From Streptomyces sp. ATexAB-D23 (lineage in GTDB: Bacteria; Actinomycetota; Actinomycetes; Streptomycetales; Streptomycetaceae): 64,000 bases of DNA. The notes under the pieces were generated by a model, which made no database searches, was not told where the DNA came from, and saw nothing but the letters and a program-made list of their open reading frames with translations. The stretch is taken from positions 1 to 64,000 of the forward strand of contig NZ_KB892017.1 of the NCBI RefSeq assembly GCF_000373645.1, written 5' to 3'. Positions 60,761 through 64,000 of this stretch are shown piece by piece (positions within the stretch are counted from its first letter, which is position 1; each line of letters opens with the position of its first letter). The position numbers and the translations under genes were made by a program.

Positions 60761-60883
60761 GGTTGTCGATCGTACGTTCCCTTTCCGGCCTTCCGTACGG
60801 CCCCCTGCCGTTCACCGTGACGTCACCGAGCGTTGAGGACGGCACACCGTGGCGTTACCCGGGGCCGGGAAGGGTCTGGGTCC

Positions 60884-62164
60884 ATGACCGGACGGCGACG
60901 CCCCCCTTCCTCCCGCCCTTTCAGAACACTCACCGGTGCGGTGGCGGCGGGGACCCTGCTGCTGTCCGGCTGCGGCGCGCTCCCTGGGGGATCGGGGGAC
61001 TCCAGGGAGCCCGTCACCGTCGTCACCTGGGCGCCGGGCGGCGACTCGGCCCCGGAGGCGGCGAACATGGCGGGGATGACCGCGATGGCGCAGGCGTACG
61101 GCCGCTGGGTCAACGCCTCGGGCGGGATCGACGGGCACGAGCTGCGCGTCGTCACCTGTGACGAACAGGACACCTCGCGCGGCGCGGCGGCCTGCGCGCG
61201 CCGGGCCGTCGAGGAGGAGGCCGTCGCGGTCCTCGGTTCCTACAGCCGGCACGGGCGGTCGTTCATGGCCCCGCTGGAGGCCGCCGGAATCCCGTACATC
61301 GGCGGTTACGGCGCCTCCGACGAGGAGTTCCGCAGCTACATGGCCTACCCGCTGACCGGCGGCCAGTCCGCGCTCATGGCCGGCAACGCCGAGCAGCTCT
61401 CCGGCGACTGCGACCGGGTCGCGCTGGTGCGCCCGGACACGCTGAGCGGCGACAGCCAGGCGTGGCTGCTGCGCACCGGCCTCACCGGGGCCGGCCGGCC
61501 CGCCCCGCTCGACATACCGGCGGCCGAGGGCGCCACCTCCTACGACAAGGAGGCCGGGCGGGCGCTGTCGGACGCGGGCACGGGCGGCGGCTGTGTGACG
61601 TCGGTGCTCGGGGACCGCACGGAGACGTTCTTCGACTCCTTCCGGCGGCTGGAGCCGGCCGGTGCGCGGGTGCGCGTCTCCTCGGTGCTCGGCAGCGTCG
61701 GGCAGCCGCTCATCGACCGCACGGGCGGCCGGAACAGCCCGTTCGAGGGGGCGTACGTCACCGGCTGGTACCCGGCCCCGGGCGACAAGCGGTGGGACCC
61801 CATGCGGAAGGTGATCCGCGAGCACGCCTTCGGCGACAACCGGATCGACCCGGACGACACGGGCGTGCAGACCACCTGGATCGCGTACACCGCGCTCAGG
61901 TCGGTCGTCGAGTCGCTGCACGAGGAGCGGATCACCGCCGGGAAGGTCACCCAGGCCCTCGTCAAGGGCCTGCGCGTCGACACCGGCGGCCTCACACCCC
62001 GGCTGCGCTGGCGCTACGAGGACACGCTCGGCTCGGAGGCGTACCCGCGCATCGTCAACAGCAAGGTGACCTTCCAGGTCGTGCGCGACGGACGGCTGGT
62101 CGCCGCGAGGAAGGGCTTCGTGGACGTCACCCGGACCCTCGCGGACGCCAGCGCGACCCGCTGA
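60884..62164 (+). CDS. ABC-type branched-chain amino acid/urea substrate-binding lipoprotein
   Basis: 426 residues. A lipoprotein signal with lipobox LLLSGCGALPG (Cys about 29) is followed by a periplasmic-binding-protein type I fold (AMAQAYGRWVNASGGIDGHELRVVTCDEQDTSRGAAACARRAVEEEAVAVLGSYSRHGRSFMAPLEAAGIPYIGGYG). No permease or ATPase genes are adjacent, so it may be an orphan sensor. ATG at 60884 after GGGAAGGG. Confidence 0.88.
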   Translation: MTGRRRPPSSRPFRTLTGAVAAGTLLLSGCGALPGGSGDSREPVTVVTWAPGGDSAPEAANMAGMTAMAQAYGRWVNASGGIDGHELRVVTCDEQDTSRGAAACARRAVEEEAVAVLGSYSRHGRSFMAPLEAAGIPYIGGYGASDEEFRSYMAYPLTGGQSALMAGNAEQLSGDCDRVALVRPDTLSGDSQAWLLRTGLTGAGRPAPLDIPAAEGATSYDKEAGRALSDAGTGGGCVTSVLGDRTETFFDSFRRLEPAGARVRVSSVLGSVGQPLIDRTGGRNSPFEGAYVTGWYPAPGDKRWDPMRKVIREHAFGDNRIDPDDTGVQTTWIAYTALRSVVESLHEERITAGKVTQALVKGLRVDTGGLTPRLRWRYEDTLGSEAYPRIVNSKVTFQVVRDGRLVAARKGFVDVTRTLADASATR

Positions 62165-62173
62165 CCCGGCCGC

Positions 62174-63697
62174 TCAGAGCGCGGTCGCCTCGCGCTTGGT
62201 CAGGTCGTACTTGGCCGCGATGGCGTTCCACAGGGTGGCCGCCTGCCGCTTGGCCGTGCTCGCCTCGCCGCTCTTCACGGTCGCCTGCTGGGTGTGCGAG
62301 GTCGTACGGGCGTGGCCGTCCTTGCACACCTTCTTGCTCTTGGCCTGCCTGGCCCACGCGGCGTAGTGGTCGTCGGCGGACGCGGACGCCTTCCACGCCT
62401 TGGTGAGCGCGGCGGTCAGCCGGTCGTGGTTCGGCAGCTTGTCGAGCGTCAGGCCCTCCAGGCGCGTCACCAGGTCGCGGCGCTGCTGCGCGGCGCCCTT
62501 CAGGTCGGACACGGCCTTGTCCAGGTCGGTGCAGGACTTGGTCTTCTCGACCGCCCCGATGACCGCCGCCCGGCTGTTGTTGCTGTCCGCGAGGAGCTTG
62601 TCGAGCTCCTCCGCCTGCGGCTTGGCCGGGTCGGGCGCCGGCTCCTCCTTGGCCGGTTCGGAGGCGGCCGGCGAACTCGCCGACGCCACCGGCTGCTTGG
62701 CGTCCTTGTCGTCATCGTCGCCGCCGCTCATCAGCGCGCCCGCGCCGAGCCCAATCACCGCGCAGCCCACGACGACCGCCGCGATCAGCGGAACCGCCGC
62801 GGACTTCTTGCGCCGCCCGCCGTCCCCGTCCCCGTCCTGCGGCAGCCCGTCCTCCGGGCCGGAGTACGGGGGCTGCGGCGGCTGCTGCTGGTAGGACTGC
62901 TGCGGCGGCGGGCCCGCCTGGTACGGCTGCTGCGGCGGCGGGCCCGCCTGATAGGGCTGCTGCGGCGCCTGGTGCTGCTGCGCCGGGTCGAACCGGGGCA
63001 TCTGCTGGGTGGCGCCCTCGGGCGCGTCGCTGCGGAAGAGGTTGTCGAACTCGGCGGGGGGCTGCCGCTCGCCGGGCGCCCCGGGCCGGATGCCGTACGG
63101 GGCGCCGCCGGGGACCGGGGGGATGTACTGGGTCGCGTCGGCGTCCGGGCCGCCCTGCGCGGGGGGCGCGGCGTGCGCTCCGGGCTGCTGGTAGCCCTGC
63201 TGCGGGGCGTGGCCCAGGAACTGGGTGGACTCCGCGGGGTTCTCCGGCGGCAGCCCGCCGGGCGCCGGGCCCGCGGGTATCGGCGCGATGTACTGCGTGG
63301 CGTCGGCGTCGCCGCCGGGGGCCGCGCCGTGGCCCGCCTCGGGCGGCAACGGCTGGGCGTACGGCTGCTGCTGCTGTCCCTGGCCGTACGCGGGCGGCTG
63401 CTGCTGTCCCTGGTCGTACCCGCCCTGGCCGTAGCCGTCCTGCCCGCCGTACTGGCCCTGCTGCCCGGAGGCGTCGTACGGGGGCTGCTGCCTGCCCTGC
63501 CCGTACGGGTCCTGGCCGGCGCCGTCCTGCGGGCCCCACGGCTGCCCCCACGGCTGACCGCCGGCCGGTACGGCCCTGCCGTCCGCCGCTCCCCCCGGCG
63601 TCCAGGGTTCGCCGCCGTCCGAGGGCAGCACGACACCCTCGTGTGCGGGTCGTACAGCAGGGAGCTGCTGCTCGTCGCCCTGTCCGCTCTGCGTCAC
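62174..63697 (-). CDS. Gln/Pro/Gly-rich single-pass membrane protein, unknown function
   Basis: 507 residues. The N-terminal ~300 residues are low-complexity (YGQGQQQQPY, PYQAGPPPQQ repeats; two DADATQYI-PP motifs that resemble TQxI phospho-sites). One membrane helix lies at about 305-330 (VPLIAAVVVGCAVIGLGAGALM), followed by an acidic stretch and an outer helical domain with two Cys. Similar architecture is common in Streptomyces cell-envelope proteins near kinases. GTG start. Downstream gene order is convergent with the binding protein. Confidence 0.82.
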   Translation of the reverse strand: MTQSGQGDEQQLPAVRPAHEGVVLPSDGGEPWTPGGAADGRAVPAGGQPWGQPWGPQDGAGQDPYGQGRQQPPYDASGQQGQYGGQDGYGQGGYDQGQQQPPAYGQGQQQQPYAQPLPPEAGHGAAPGGDADATQYIAPIPAGPAPGGLPPENPAESTQFLGHAPQQGYQQPGAHAAPPAQGGPDADATQYIPPVPGGAPYGIRPGAPGERQPPAEFDNLFRSDAPEGATQQMPRFDPAQQHQAPQQPYQAGPPPQQPYQAGPPPQQSYQQQPPQPPYSGPEDGLPQDGDGDGGRRKKSAAVPLIAAVVVGCAVIGLGAGALMSGGDDDDKDAKQPVASASSPAASEPAKEEPAPDPAKPQAEELDKLLADSNNSRAAVIGAVEKTKSCTDLDKAVSDLKGAAQQRRDLVTRLEGLTLDKLPNHDRLTAALTKAWKASASADDHYAAWARQAKSKKVCKDGHARTTSHTQQATVKSGEASTAKRQAATLWNAIAAKYDLTKREATAL

Positions 63698-63861
63698 CGG
63701 GACTCCTACGTGTCAACTATGGAATCGTCGGCTCACGCTATCGGGTGGCAGCCGCCGTTCGCCAAGTGCCCGTGGTCCCTCGCGTACCCCGCCTCCCGGG
63801 GTGTAACGCCCCGCCCCCTCACGACGCAGTTAAGGGGGCGTTCGCGCCGGAGCGGGCGCCG
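63698..63861. other. Short gap before the last gene
   Basis: 164 bases with no gene; an A/T-richer promoter-like patch (TTGACACGTAG-type on the reverse strand) serves the gene at 62174-63697. Confidence 0.4.
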
Positions 63862-64000
63862 TCAGGCCGCCTGGAGCTCCAGACGGGCGCCGAACTCCCG
63901 GACCGCCGGCTCGTCCCCGTACGGCAGCAGGCGCTGCTGGAGGTCGTCCAGATACTCCGCGCCCCGGCTGGAGCGCACCGTGCCCAGCAGCTCCATCGCC
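63862..64000 (-). CDS. C-terminal end of a TPR/HTH regulator-like protein (start beyond window)
   Basis: Only the last ~45 codons are present, on the reverse strand: ELLGTVRSSRGAEYLDDLQQRLLPYGDEPAVREFGARLELQAA then stop. This tail resembles that of Streptomyces NsdA-like TPR/HTH regulators, but the fragment is too short to be sure. Confidence 0.55.
   Translation of the reverse strand, partial: AMELLGTVRSSRGAEYLDDLQQRLLPYGDEPAVREFGARLELQAA

Overview
The window is very GC-rich, its third codon positions are strongly biased to G/C, and its genes include DUF397/HTH pairs, a zf-HC2 anti-sigma protein with a mycothiol-type domain, an SCO4402-family protein and a regulator carrying a single TTA codon. 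All of this fits a Streptomyces chromosome. No rRNA, tRNA or CRISPR array was seen.

Left part (1-6.1 kb): the end of a TnpB-type transposon gene, glutaminase (glsA), a WhiJ-like HTH regulator with a DUF397 partner, and a TetR repressor divergent from a drug-type MFS exporter across a 33-bp palindromic operator.

6.1-30.3 kb: a complete contractile injection system (CIS) of the Streptomyces type. A leftward operon runs sheath, tube, small assembly proteins, a Pro/Ala-rich scaffold protein, a second tube, LysM baseplate hub, VgrG-like spike, PAAR tip, gp25, baseplate J, tail protein I and a zinc-ribbon membrane protein. A second leftward membrane protein is encoded upstream of the sheath. A rightward operon holds a LuxR-type regulator with an in-frame TTA codon, a secreted beta-propeller/DUF11 protein, DUF4255, an AAA+ ATPase and a candidate cargo/effector of unknown activity. 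No tail-fibre gene and no conventional tape-measure gene was found. The short VQR motif recurs in both the scaffold protein and the candidate cargo.

30.3-55.4 kb: accessory metabolism and transport. Several genes form a putative acyl-CoA-type catabolic regulon (DoxX/DUF35, FMO, NDP-forming acyl-CoA ligase, enoyl-CoA hydratase, flavin reductase, ADH, SDR, cyclase, a pair of acyl-CoA dehydrogenases, amidohydrolase, AMP-forming ligase). Seven CTGAC-N5-GTCAG palindromes lie just upstream of these genes and suggest one TetR-type regulator encoded outside the window. MFS exporters with MarR-type repeats and a DasR-like (dre) site, and an ECF sigma operon, are interspersed.

55.4-64 kb: a roughly 416-bp palindromic non-coding element and tandem 75-bp repeats, then an EF-hand protein, an anti-sigma antagonist, a sigma/anti-sigma pair, a 160-bp terminal-inverted-repeat element touching the purU stop codon, purU, an SCO4402-family protein, a substrate-binding lipoprotein, a Gln/Pro-rich membrane protein, and the end of a further reverse-strand gene.
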